Both the position numbers and the translations under genes were made by a program. The notes under the pieces are model-generated. The model saw only the letters and a program-made list of their open reading frames with translations, did not search any database and had not been told where the DNA came from. Positions 1-13,200 of a stretch of 64,000 nucleotides of DNA are shown one piece after another. Origin of the DNA: Rhea pennata (lineage: Eukaryota > Chordata > Aves > Rheiformes > Rheidae); contig NC_084663.1 of the NCBI RefSeq assembly GCF_028389875.1, positions 95,717,190 to 95,781,189 of the forward strand, written 5' to 3'. The number at the start of each line of letters is the position of its first letter. Position 1 is the first letter of the stretch.

Positions 1-344
1 AGCTGTGTATTTCTAATTTTTAGTGCAGCCTCTTTATACATTTTTTTTTTTAATTTACAGCATGATACTCCATGACACAGGAAACTATTTTTCAGACTTT
101 TTTTTTTTTTTTTTTTTTTTTTAACTAGTCAGTTACAGCCAGTGCAGAAATCCTAGTCTTCAAAGCCTTGGTCCACCTGAAGCATCTTAATTTTTTCCCT
201 GTAATTCATGATGCAATATTTTGTAACCAAGAAATTCAGCACAGATGATGAACTGTTTGAAAATTGGTATCACTGTAAGCCTCAGATATCCAGTTAATAC
301 TTAGCTCTAAGACCTCACTCATCTTGCTCTCTCCTACACCATAT
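1..344 (-). other. ZBTB11: ZBTB11 3'UTR, start only
   Basis: Non-coding sequence following the ZBTB11 stop; the rest of the UTR and its polyadenylation site lie beyond the left edge. It includes a 25-base T run (98-122), which is an A run in the transcript. The T run could be confused with a poly(A) tail in cDNA priming. Confidence 0.8.
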
Positions 345-871
345 TCACTCTGTCTCTGTAACATGGGCCACTTCTACTTCTACAGTTTCAATGGCTTGTG
401 TAACTTCAGCCATTTTCTGTCCTTGCTGTTGTGCCAGTACATAATTCACCACCTGCATGATGCTTTGGTCAGAAAGAGTGGACACTGATGTACATTCCTC
501 AGTAGCTGCAACTGCTTCGATTGCCTCAAGCGTCTCCCCTGTCACTACCACAGTCTCAATCTCCTCACCACCAACGCTAATCTCAGTTTCTTGTTCCTGC
601 ACGTCTGCTGTTAAAATACTAATGGCATGCTCCACCTGTGTCCCTTGGTTATGAAACTGAAGAGTGTCCTTTTCCAGCATAATTTTGCAAGGTACATAGT
701 CCCTATGAAACTTGGTCATATGCTTCCGTAGTGTCCGGGCATCTATGTAAGCTTCGTTGCACACTGGACAGACATACGGCCGTTCTCCAGTATGTGTCCT
801 CACGTGACGCTTCAGTGAACGTGCGTCGGCCCAGGCTACCCCACAAGTTAGACATTCAAACGGCTTCACAC
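345..871 (-). CDS. ZBTB11: ZBTB11 coding exon 11 (zinc fingers 11-12, C terminus, stop)
   Basis: Encodes residues 874-1048. Finger 11 is CLTCGVAWADARSLKRHVRT; a TGERPYV linker follows, then finger 12 (CPVCNEAYIDARTLRKHM). The long acidic tail contains DQSIMQVVNYVLAQQQGQK and ends in TETE followed by TGA at 347-345. Acceptor GGAAAACAG/GTGTG. Confidence 0.96.
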
Positions 872-3800
872 CTGTTTTCCAAAGGGAAAATAAGCAAAAG
901 ACAACCATCAGCATTTCTAGATCTGCATGAACAATGATGCAAAATGTCAGGAAAGACAACAGTATAAAAGAACAAAAGAAATATTACAGCTTTTTCCATA
1001 TAACAGAAAGATCCTGTTTACCATTTTTTGTGCTACGTATAATGCAAGTGCAATACATTAAATGGGAAGACTTTCCACAAGTGCTCTGCCCGGTCTAACT
1101 TGTTTCCTTCCACAGATTTTTCCTTGTAAATCTCATTTCATGCAGTCTCTCGCCTATTTTAAGTACTTACAAGTTAACAAAATTCATGACTTTTTCCTTG
1201 TTATGCCTTTCTGAAACCATGTTTTGCTTAACAGTATTTGTCTTACCTTCCTAGTCACACTTTGTTTCTGTAAATCTTCGTATTCACCTCCCATCCAAAT
1301 CAACTTATTCTATTCTTACAGCTTACAATGCCATCCACAGCTTTTTTTCCTTCCTCTTCCATACCACATATGCTTAAATATTATATCTTTGTATAATCTT
1401 ACTCGCCCTTATAACTTTTGAGGAGTTCTGTGGTTTCTAATATTTAATGGGATATGTCAGTGGCAACAAGCACTATCGCAATACTGGCTTTTGCTCTGTA
1501 ACAGTTGTTATAGATGTAGGCTAGGGACCCATTAGAGGAACTTTCTATTCAAGAAAACAAACACAAAATCTCTCTTTCAGTAATTAGAAAGCGATTAAGT
1601 TTACTCCTGACAGCTCTTTAAAATGAGACATGCTGGGGAAAAGTGTTTTTTGCTGCAAGATAAAAGTTCATACATCCTTCCAACAGAGCTGTAACCATCA
1701 AATACTCAAAATCAGTATCATACTTGTAGAAAAGCACATACTTGATCAGTTTTCTATTCTAAAACGTTTTCATATCTTCCCCAAACATCATATAGTTCAC
1801 TGCTTGTTATACAGCAAAAAGCAGCCGTATTTCCAGCCAGCAATCCTTTTTCTGAGTTTGAGATGATTCTTTTGTTTGAAGACTATTTTGTTAGTCTTCT
1901 AACCCAGTGAACATTTTACCACACACAATGCTTTGCTAGATATGTATCTTTTTATCACTTTTATAGAAGTTTCTTAAGAAAGTGATTCTTCCACTAAAGT
2001 ACCGGAAAGGACAGATTGTCACTATCCTTGTGGATGCCTGCAGTTTTAGAAAGATCCCAGCAGCCATTTCTGGAAATCACTGGAAGCATATTAACACATC
2101 AGGACCGTATAAAACTGTAACTGGAGAATCTACAAGACCCTCCCTGTGGCTTGCATGACAGGATCTACATAGACTCAAAAAAAGCCACAAATCCCCTTCT
2201 CTCCCTAGTGCTTTTAAGGGGTTACAGGGATGTCGTGACTGCTTGCTTTCTACATACCTTCATGATTGTTCATGTGTCTCCTGTATTCCCGGAGCTGCGT
2301 GAATTTTCTTCCACAATGCTCACAAACTCGTTCCAGATTCTGCTTTGCTCTTCCTTTTTTACCATGTGTGGCTTTCTTTACGTGTCTTCTGTACAAAGCT
2401 TTCTCATAAAATTCTTTGCCACATATATTACACCTAGAACGTGTTAAATAAGAAACCTATTTGAAACCAGTATGATATGCTTACTTAGCCCTTTTCAAAC
2501 TAAAATACATTTTAAGTAAAGGAGGTAAAGTTTAATGAGAATGCTGTTTCTTTAAGTAAAGCCGTTCAGTACTGACTCATGTGGCAAGTAGCTCCATAAT
2601 TAGAAATAATATTGTTGGGCTGTAAAAGCCATGTTTGCTCTTATTCACATCTACAAAGCTTCCACTTACCATTCTAGAGAAGTGAGCTCACAATGCATTT
2701 CTCACTTGACTATTTATCCTCTTAACATCTTCATATGCATTACTGCCAGAAATGTGCCAGCAGGCTACCAGTTTGACCACACTATTTGAAGTCATCCATC
2801 CACCATCAAGCAGTCAAGACCTCAGCCAACGTCAGACAATTGCTACTTTAATCATAGATTCTTCTAGGCAGTTACCTGTTGGCTAGTTTAGGGCTGAGAA
2901 TCTGTATCACTATACAGTATCTTTTCAGCTGCTAAGTGAATTTCCTCTTACCTGTAAGGGTCCGTGACAGAATGAGACTTTACATGAGAATACCAGTCTT
3001 TCTTCCAACTGTAACATTTCCCACAGAACTGGCACTGAAATGGCTTCACACCTAAATGTTTATTCATATGCTGCCGAAGATCTCGAGCTTCATAGAAACT
3101 CTTTTCACACCTATAAGAGTAAAGGTTGCAGCATCCCACATAAGAAAAGCATTGATCTTTATGGCCCTGATTTCAAAGGCACAGAAACCCTCTTTCTTAT
3201 TAGTAACTAGAAGACCTCAAGAAGGTAAGAGCTACAGTGTCATCAACACTAATACAAAGCACAAATCCTCTCTGAAACAGCAGCTTATCTGAAGGTCTGG
3301 AGTATAACTTCGAGACCTCCAAACATTTTTTGTTTTGTCTTCTGTATAACTTACATGAACTTACAAAGGCACTAACAGCTGGCTTTTTTTCCCCCATAAC
3401 AATAGAGGGGTAAATACTAACACAAAGATAACAGTGATTTGTAGTTTGTTACGCTTAAGTGTGTTTTCTAGAAATTAAGAAACAAAATCAGGATCCTAAA
3501 AGAAAGCACTTGAAAGTAAGGTAATGCTCATTCTTTGGCTTAGCAAATTCCTGAGAGGTCTTCTTTACCTTGCCATAGTATGATTATATAAAACTAACTA
3601 ACTAACAAATCACTAACTCCTCTTCATATGAAAACTACAGAGGCCACTCTGCTCAAGTGCTTTCTCTCTTTGAGAGCAAGACATTCCGCTTTTGAGACAG
3701 CTTTGCCTGATTATCTGCTTCTCTTCCTCATGTAACACTATATACCACTGTGGATGGGTCACCTTCTCCAGCTGACCAACATCTCAGAATTGGACAACAT

Positions 3801-4162
3801 CAGAATTCCTAATCCACAGTGAAATCTGAAAAGAAAAAAAAAAGCTTCCATACTAGAACAAATCTTTAAGATTACATTTCCCAATAAATGGGGATTCTGG
3901 AAAGGCAGGGAAAAAAAAAAAGCATCTTTACTTCTACAAAAGAAAACAGGTGATGGTCCCTGAGCCACCAAACACTCAACCTTTTTCCTTTAGTATAGAA
4001 AAAACTGACAGCTCCAGCTCACATGGGGTTCTCAAGTGTCCCAGGTCTCCAGACCCACATTAAAAAGCATCACAAAGACCCTCAAGGGCCTTGAATAGAG
4101 TTGGCATTGGTGCTCTCAAGGACTGTATATTTGGAAACCACTAAAGAAGTATCTATTTCTGA

Positions 4163-4202
<40 letters not shown>

Positions 4203-7200
4203 TCTTCTGACATTCTTATGTGCTACTGCAATTTAATCTAATATCTACTTCCCTGGAAAATTTTCCAATTACATTTTAGAAAAAGAACTCATGTTAAGCC
4301 TTGCTTAACTGAGTCAGAACCTCAAAATCAAGTCTGCCTGGGAGCTTTACAAACCAAGCCAATGAACTAGAAAACTGAAGTCTGCTGATACCTTAGTGAA
4401 GCTTTCTAAACCATTTGTGACAACATGAATTATATTCTTAGTAGACATCTTCACTGTAGAAGAAATAAGCATTGTGTCTGTTCTGAAGGAGTTGGGGAAT
4501 CAAAATATCTTCTCAGTCAAGGTGATCTGTTGCCTCCATGACTGTACTGCCTTGAATAAAAATCATTTTTATATATATATTCCTCCTTCAAAACCAAAAT
4601 TGCTTTTCCTAATGTTCATTAACCAATTCTGGCCCTATCAGACTTTATTGGCTCCATTTTTGTATTTGAGAGCTGTATTTTTATCATTTACACTAAATTA
4701 AAACACTGCAGATAAAACTGAAGTGAGCTTTCTACAGTTAGAAAATACTGCTTATACCAACACACATTAGCACTACTACAGATGCTTTAAAAAGTATTTC
4801 TGATGTAGTTTTTTATTAATACCATAAGCTGTATACAGGTCATCATATAAATCGTACAACCCCATTTAATACCAGAAAGAGTTTTTCAGAGACATCATTG
4901 GCTGTTTGGGAATTTTTGCTTTTGCAAGTTAATTGAAAGATTCTCCTTATAATCTGCTTGGTCATGGGCAAATTATCAATGATTTGCTAACACCTTAAAA
5001 GATGCACTTTTCCAATTAGAGTTTCTGTTAAACTACATTCAGTAATGCAAAGATATTTATGTGATTGTAATTTCTATAATCTAGTAACTACAATAGTCAG
5101 CAAGTCTTAATTTATGATGTTCCTGCAGAGCTGTTTGCTAAATACAGTGTATACTGCAGCACATGCAAGTACATTACATTGTAGATTGTATAGGAAGTTT
5201 TCACATGCAACCGAAATTAACCATCACAGTAAATGAGCACAAGAACAGGCTGAAAGCCCTTCTCCTCTGACAAGCTTAACACTCTCTGCCTGTCCTACAA
5301 GGGAGGTTTAAAGCCATACGTAGCTATTGATTACAGCTACAAGTGCAAACACACTCATTAGAAAACTATATGAAAATCAGAACTAGATGACAATCAAAAA
5401 TTAAGCTTTTCTGCTGTAATGCATGAATTAAAAGAGCACATTTTAGACTTCAATGCTTTTAAAGTTTTATTCTGGACAAGTGGACAGTCTTGTGCTACAG
5501 CAACAAGCTATTTTTAGAAGTTCATTAATGACAAAAAATGAAAGCAAAACACCAACAAACAACTTACTGAGTACATTGATATCCACGAACTTCAGGCTTT
5601 GGCTGATGTTTCTTTATGTGTTTACTGAGTCCTGATGCCCTATGGAAAGATTTTCCACAGATGGAGCAGAGATACTTGGATTCTCCTGGCAAAACAAAAC
5701 AAAATGTATCACAAAGCCAGGCCTTCATCTCTTGGGAATGCTTTGTAAGAGTATTTTTCTCTCACGTAAGTTATCCAAAGAGCAGTGCTGTCAGAGCAGT
5801 GCTACAAATAAAAGTAGGTTTAACTACACACAGATGGAATTTTGAAGTGTTTATCTATAAAGAAACATACATAGTTTTATATATAATTTTACATATACCA
5901 ATGTAATAAAACACAGAGGGAGAGTAAATGACTTTACTGAATGTTTCCAAACACAGGGCACACCATCATAACTACAAATTAGTCATGAAAAAAATCAATA
6001 GGCTAAAAAACTGCCTTCTTGCATTAAAAAAAAAAGAAAAAGATTGCCTGCATTCATATATATTCATATAATATGGAGCTCCTCCAGCAATGCAGCATTA
6101 TTTGTGGATGATTTAGGCCTTCAATCCATGGAACAGCATGTTAGAAGAAAAACTTTCAGTTCCAAACCATTGATTTAGGAGTGATGAATATTAATAAAAA
6201 TTCCTCTATTTCTGGAACAAATGTGTCAAGAAAAAGCGACTCTTATTTTTGATTCTGCCAACTCAGGAAACAAGAAACATTAAAATATACTGTAATATGC
6301 AGAAGTTGTTTATGTACATATTAAATTACTATATTGTCATCTTTCACATTCTAAGATGCTTCTAGATATCAACTTTTCTAAAATTTCAATATTCTATTTT
6401 CATAAAACACGTTTTATACAAGACCTGTATTCCTCATTTAAAAGGATAGCTTTCAAAGTGCCATCTTACCATGAGAGTTTCAAAGAAAGAAAAAGATATG
6501 CTACTCCTTTGAAATGAAGAAAGCTGTCATCGAAAACTCTTACAGTTTCCAGATCATACAGAGTCCACTGAGAATGGAACACACTCAGAGCTTTCACAGG
6601 ATATCTCATGATGATATTTAGAAATAGGAATAAAAAATAAAGTATATCTCTTGTTTAAAAACAAAAACCAAAACTTTTATTCAAGTAATTTAGAACAACT
6701 ATATAGTTATACACTAGTTTTTCTGTTTTACAAAAGCTTTATTAATACAGCAAGAATAAAACAACATGAGATTCTTAAAGAGATTTAACCTAGCAAATTT
6801 TCCTCTGAAAGGATAAGCTCTAAGTGCTCCAGACAATTCCAACTTGTTTTCTATCTTGTTTGGTTGACACAGGCATAAATAAGTAAATAAAAACACAGGA
6901 ACAGATTAATCATGTTTCCTCCCTGTTCTTGCACAGAATATTTAAATATTTAAGCTATGATAAAACAAGACCAAAAAGGAAGGTAAAATGACTATTTACA
7001 CCTATCTCAAATGTTTGGCCAAGAAGAGAGAAAGAAGAAATTACTTTTCAGCTTCTTTGAAACTAAAAACAATGCTGAAGATCACTAGCATACAAAAACA
7101 GTCCAAGGTAAAAGGTTCTTCTTTCTCATCACATACCTGTATGAATGCTCATATGTTCCTGAAGACTTCTTTTTGTGACAAAGGACTTTTCACACAAGTC

Positions 7201-10200
7201 ACACTTGAATTGTTTCTGTACTTCATGGAGAGCTAAGTGCATTTTTAATCCATGCTTATAAGTAAAAGTCTTTCCACAAACCTAAAAATTCCAAATCCAG
7301 TGGAATAAGACAAACAAAATCCAATATGTAATAGGTTTTCAAAGCAAAAATGTTAGCTTAATTTTAAACACAACAAAATCCCCTGTATTTCCTGGGAACC
7401 TGGATGATCAAGCCTGTGATTTCTCACTCGTCGTGAAACTGTTTTTTTTTAAAAAAGTAACAAAAGGCAAGACATTTTGTGGATGTAGGAATATTAACTT
7501 AATAATCCACCTTTACTCTAGTTCTTTCTCAGTCTTGATCTACAAGAATTTTGATCAGAAATACCACAGTAATTTTCCCCACTCTGAAGTGACCTACACT
7601 AACCTAAAGTTTCAGATAGAGTAACTACTAGACTATCAGAATATCAGGAAAACATTGATATTTTTGAATACAGAGTAAAAGGACTTTTTCTCATTACCTT
7701 GCATGCATGTGGTTTTACTCCTGTGTGTTTTAGCATATGTATTCTGAGGGAATAGAGCTTAGGAAGCGTTCTCCCACATATATCACATATAAATTCCCGT
7801 TTAATTCTCCCTTTCACTGAAGATACGCCGGTCTCTTCTACGCTAGCAGCTGTAGCATTCACCTCAGTCTTTCGTGTATGTCGGACAAGGTGGGCTCGTA
7901 GAGAGGCCCCATACTGGAATTCTTTTTTACACAACTAGGAAAGAAAATATAGAACTTTACTTAGTATTTAATGCTTTAAAATTATTTCAAAAAAGGCAAT
8001 CAAAGGTTTTAGTATCGTAATATAATTTGCTAAGTCTATAATCTGACTCCAATAGGCATTATATCTCAGGTTAATAATTAAGTGTTGAACTTTACAGCTA
8101 CTGACAGAACCACTGATCAGTTCCCAATAAGGCTAACTTCCAGACTAATCTAAATACAGTTGCAAATTTACCCGTGAGGTTAAGAGCAAAGCCCACCACT
8201 AGCATTGTCTTAAGCGGCATGTGCGCTCCCATGTCACATGAGGCTGTCAGGCCACATGGCCACACCGCCTTTACCCCCACCCCATTCAGATCAGCTATAC
8301 ATCCATCTCTGAAATCTGTAAGAAAAATAAATGCATATACTAACAGAAGCAATAAAATAATTACTGATGCAATTAATAAATGAATTTTCAGAAAGAGAGA
8401 GGCTGACAGACAAAAACTTACTGGGCATTTATAATCTTTAGTTCTTTCATGTTTCAATGTGTGCATTATAAGTGCATAGCGCCGCTGGAAAACCATTCCA
8501 CACTCAGAGCATTTGTGCTGAGCTTCTGCTTCATTACTTTCTGTCGTCTCTCTTTTGGGCTGTTTCATTTTTTTCCCTCTTTGTACCAGTTTCATGGCAA
8601 CCTAAATTGGAAAAAGTAACACTTGAATAAATTTTATAATGAACTTTATTACACTCTATTTCATACATTTTATGAAAATTAGTACTGAAGGTTAATGGTT
8701 TTGAGTAACTATCATACTACCTAATTTTGTTCAGTTTACTCAATTGATAGAGAGTTATGCCCCTTCAGTTCATTGCCAAACTGCAGATCTCAGAGCAGCA
8801 AAAAAATGGTTCTGTTTTAAAACCATAAACTGGATACAATTATAAGAGACAACAATGCATCAGTTCAGAGACAGCTAACTCTTCAGCCCCAAATAACGGG
8901 TTAAGTGAGAGCTAAGGGATAGTTACAGAGAAAACCCACATTCTTCCAATCATAATTTCTATCAAATGCTTCCAACCATTTCCTTCATTCCAACTTCCCT
9001 TTTCAGGATTGGTATTTGCTTCACTTCAAAAGTCATAGATAAAACAAGTAGCCTAATTCACTCTTAGCAGTCAGCAAGGACAAACTCAGATATTAACAAT
9101 ATGTTAAAAAACCCACAATATTTAAACAAAGTTGTTCTCAGTTAAGATCATTCCAGTTTTACTAATGCCTTTTGTTAGGCAATATTGGTAGTGATACCTG
9201 CAGCTGGTAATCCCCATTTTCTTATGTAGAAATTTGCCATCAAGTTCTTTAAAGGCCAAATTTTAAGTGATTATGCTGAAATTTCCTGTATCAGGTGTTT
9301 TTCCTGTATGTTTCCGAGAATAAGCCAAGGGAAAAAGTACATTGCACCCATTTCTCCTCCCCACTCTCACAAAAAGCATTTAACAGCTTTCAAAAACATG
9401 CTAGCCCTTCCACATCTCATACAACCAAACTGAAATTTGACACAGGGCTGACATTTTCAAGTTCTCTTTCTCTCTCTCTCTCTCTCTTTTTTTTTTTTTT
9501 TTTTTTTTAACTTTGCTGTTGCTCTGAGTGTTCACACAAACTTGGCCAAATTGTAAAGCCACAAAAATCATTTTGCTCAGCAGATGATAAATACAAGCTT
9601 AGAAAATATTCTATTCATACAAAGCATGCTCCATCCCCCTACGTCTGTATGTCAACTGCAATTACTGTAGTTCAAAAGTCAGCAAAATATTTTAATGTTG
9701 TTTTTCCTTCTCATTATTCTTGCAGTATCAAAACTGCGAACCCAGGGAGAAGCATCTCCCTGCTCCCAATGCTTATATTACATCCAGTGTCACGGAAGGG
9801 TGGAGAGAAACATGAGGCAAAAATGCAAAAAGCTATGAAGCGAGTGAAGACAAGCTGAGGGAAGCAGAAACCTATCCCTTATTTCAGTTTTGAGCAATTA
9901 TCTAGCCTATTTTTTTTTACATGAGCAGCCACTGTCTGTATTCCTCCCTTATCAAGGGTTTGGATTTACAAAATGCAAAATAAGTTAACAGGAGTTGTTC
10001 CTGAAGGTAAGATATCCCCTTGCTCCCAAAACAGAACAAAAGCCTGTCATTCTCCAATCATTATAAACAGGGTGCTCAGATATTTTGATTGTGTGAATGT
10101 CTGGGCTTCAGTTGTCCATCTGTGTAAGGAGATTAATGCTAGAACTTTGATTTACAAGGGTGTTATAAAGATAACAAATCAAGCATTGAGTGTGAAACTG

Positions 10201-13200
10201 GTCATTCTAGCATGGAAACATTTCACAGAACACCTCTAGAACTTAACAGTTCTTCATATGATTTAGAGGATGTGGAATGAATAAGGCAAAGTGTGCCAAG
10301 TGACAAGAATGAATGAACTGCTGCTCAAATGTAGTGAATACCACCTATCCCTAAGCAATAATAGAGGCAGGACTCTTGAAGGCGAAAGAGCAAGATGCCA
10401 GCTTCATAATGCATGTATTAAACCTTGTTCAGTTATTGCCATTTCTGAGTGCTTGACTTCTGAGTATCAGCACTCTTTGAACTTTTTTTTTTTTTTTTTT
10501 TTAATAAACTGACCCCAACCTGGGTGCAGCAGGACTGGATTATTGTGGTTTATGACTACATCTCAGCAGAGAAACAGTCTCAACAAATGTAGGGCCTCAT
10601 TTCTGTAATGGACAAATATATATTTGCCTATTAGCGATACGGTTACATATTAGCTAAGAATTAAAATCTCTAATCATAAGAATTTTAGGCAGTAGATACA
10701 CCTTCTGTCCTACCATATAAAGCTACCAAGATATGCAAACTACACTAACAATACTGAGCATTCTGAAGATCTCCAAGCTGGAAGGAATTCTGTTATCAAT
10801 TTATTTTACGCAGTTGTCGTATCTTAGGATTTATTTCGGTTTTCAGTAGTCCTAATTTCTCATAAAAGAAAAAAAAATGCCAGATTTCGTATGGAAACAG
10901 AAAACAGACTTTTCAGATTGGTCTCAGAATATGCGACAATTTAATTCACAACAGGCCTAAAAAGAGACAGGATACCTGCTGTATTGCAGATTTAGGATTC
11001 GTCTTTCTATTTTGCAGTTTTTTTTCAATTCCTTTATGCAATCTGATATATCCACCTTCACTAACAGAACGCTGGCGAAGCTTGCTTTTGTAAGTATCAT
11101 CCTGGCTCGAAGCTACATTTTCCAGCTGCAAAACAGAAATGTTCTGTTCTTTGCTTTGCCTGCCATGATTTTGCTTAAGTATTTCTGAGGAGTCTTCAGA
11201 AGCAGTCTCTGCATTTGCTGTATTGCTTTCATTCTGATCCATCTCAGTTTTTGCCTGACTTGGTGTGTCCATGGCTTCCACAACTGACAGCTCAGCCTGT
11301 ATAACAGACACCGTGCTATTTGACACACACTCCACCAGCTGCATTTTGACATGATTTCCAGTTGCATCACACTGTTCCACAGGCTTTAAAAGATCATCAG
11401 TGGTGGCTTCTGCAGGCTCTGGAGGCAGGAGGTCAGCCTGGAGTGCTGCTGCCTTCTCCTCTGGCTCAGCAGAAGGAGCACCATTCACAGCTGCTGCCAC
11501 TTCACTGGCTGACAGCTCTTCTGGCACAGGCTGCTGCTCAGCACCATCCACAGGCTGCATCTCAACTTCAGTCTGCTCTGCTAAATTTTGTGTTGACTCC
11601 ACTGTTTGAATATCTCCCTTTTGGTACACTGTAATTTGTTTCTCTTCCATCTGTTTGTGCACATTTTCACAGATTTCTAGGACCTCTGACATGAAGAGAT
11701 GTCGGGCAAGCATGGCCACTTCTGCCATACTACAAAAATCAAAAGTTAATTCTGATGTATAAGCAAATTCCAATAGAGGGAGAAAACTTGACTTGCAAAA
11801 TCCTGCCAGGAATAAAACAAGATATTAGAACAAGGACAGATGACCCCAAATGATACCAAAATATTCCATGCTGGGTACAACAGTTCATCTTCGATACAGT
11901 TAAGTCTGAAAATTAGAGTGAAACACACTTACAAATATCACTGAAGCCCCTGCACTGGATCTCGATTATCATTTATGCAAAAGCACCCTCCTGCTGTATT
12001 TTCTACTTTGAGTCCAACTCTGACAACTTTTTCAGTAAGTACAAATGAGGTATTTTCACATTAGAATTCTCTGGAAGATTGTTGCAAGATGCTAGGAGGG
12101 CCACAATAGTCTTGAAGGTTAACCCTAATTTAACCAATGTCTTTTTGGATTTGCTACATTGCAAAAAGTAGTAAAGACCTAAATAATAACTGATGTGGCA
12201 GAAAAATAAGACAAACTCGTTAATGAAAAAAGACATATAGATACAAATGCTTAAAAATAAACACATGGTATAATTTTCCAGGAGTCCACCGATCATTAAT
12301 ATTTAATTCTGGGGATCTTCTGGAGTATCATGCCAGAATTCTATTGTTCATGAATGTCTGTTGTTCAAGCAAGGGCAGATACAGGTAGGCAACTAGTAAG
12401 GAAGCAAAGAAAAAGACTCTCCATCACTAACAACCTATTTTTGGAACATTTATTTTAAGAGTGTTTCCTATCATTAAGATACCAGAGGGGTTGGAAAAAA
12501 AGCAGAAATATCTATAGTAATGCTTTATAGACATAAGAGACAATTAGGTATTTGCTTAGCAAAACAGCTCTTAGAGAAGCTAGTGAATATTGCTTCTTGA
12601 TCTATTTAAGCATTTGATTATGTTCCCTGTTTTTTGATGTCTGTGACTAACACAAGAAAAAATAAAATTTTTTAGCCTAAACAAGCTAAAAAAAAATCAA
12701 TCCAAATCTTCCCAGGAATTATGAGATAAAATCCCATAGTCTGTTCAATACGGGAGATTAGATTGAACAAAACCAGAGTGATCATTTTGACATTAAAATC
12801 AACATAAATTCTTCTAGATTAAAAGAAAAAAAAATAAAGCAAGATAAAAGTGTTTGATCTGCTTGAACATTCAAAAGAAACTGCATCAAATGCTGTAAAT
12901 CTTACTCAGGCTATTACAATTTCTATTTTTGGAACCCCAACAATTCACCTGACAGATCCACTACAGCTTCATGACTAGAGACAGCTCCTTTTTCAATGAA
13001 GAGCTCTCGGAAGTACTCGCTGTTGGCTGCCAAGACAGATTTGTGAGCTTTGTACTCCTCTCCTTCAATCAGCAGGGTCACATCACAGAACTGATTGGAA
13101 AGCCTCTGCTGATTCAGTTGGTTTAAGACTGACAGACAATGTTTGGAAGACGACTGCTTCACAAGGCCCTTACTGTCAACCTGTCGTAAACAACATTGTG

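Noticed and set aside
8200-8310. GC-richer patch in ZBTB11 intron 5, considered as an extra exon
   Set aside because: Exons 5 and 6 join in phase to form an intact zinc finger 2, and no conserved coding match was seen in the patch.
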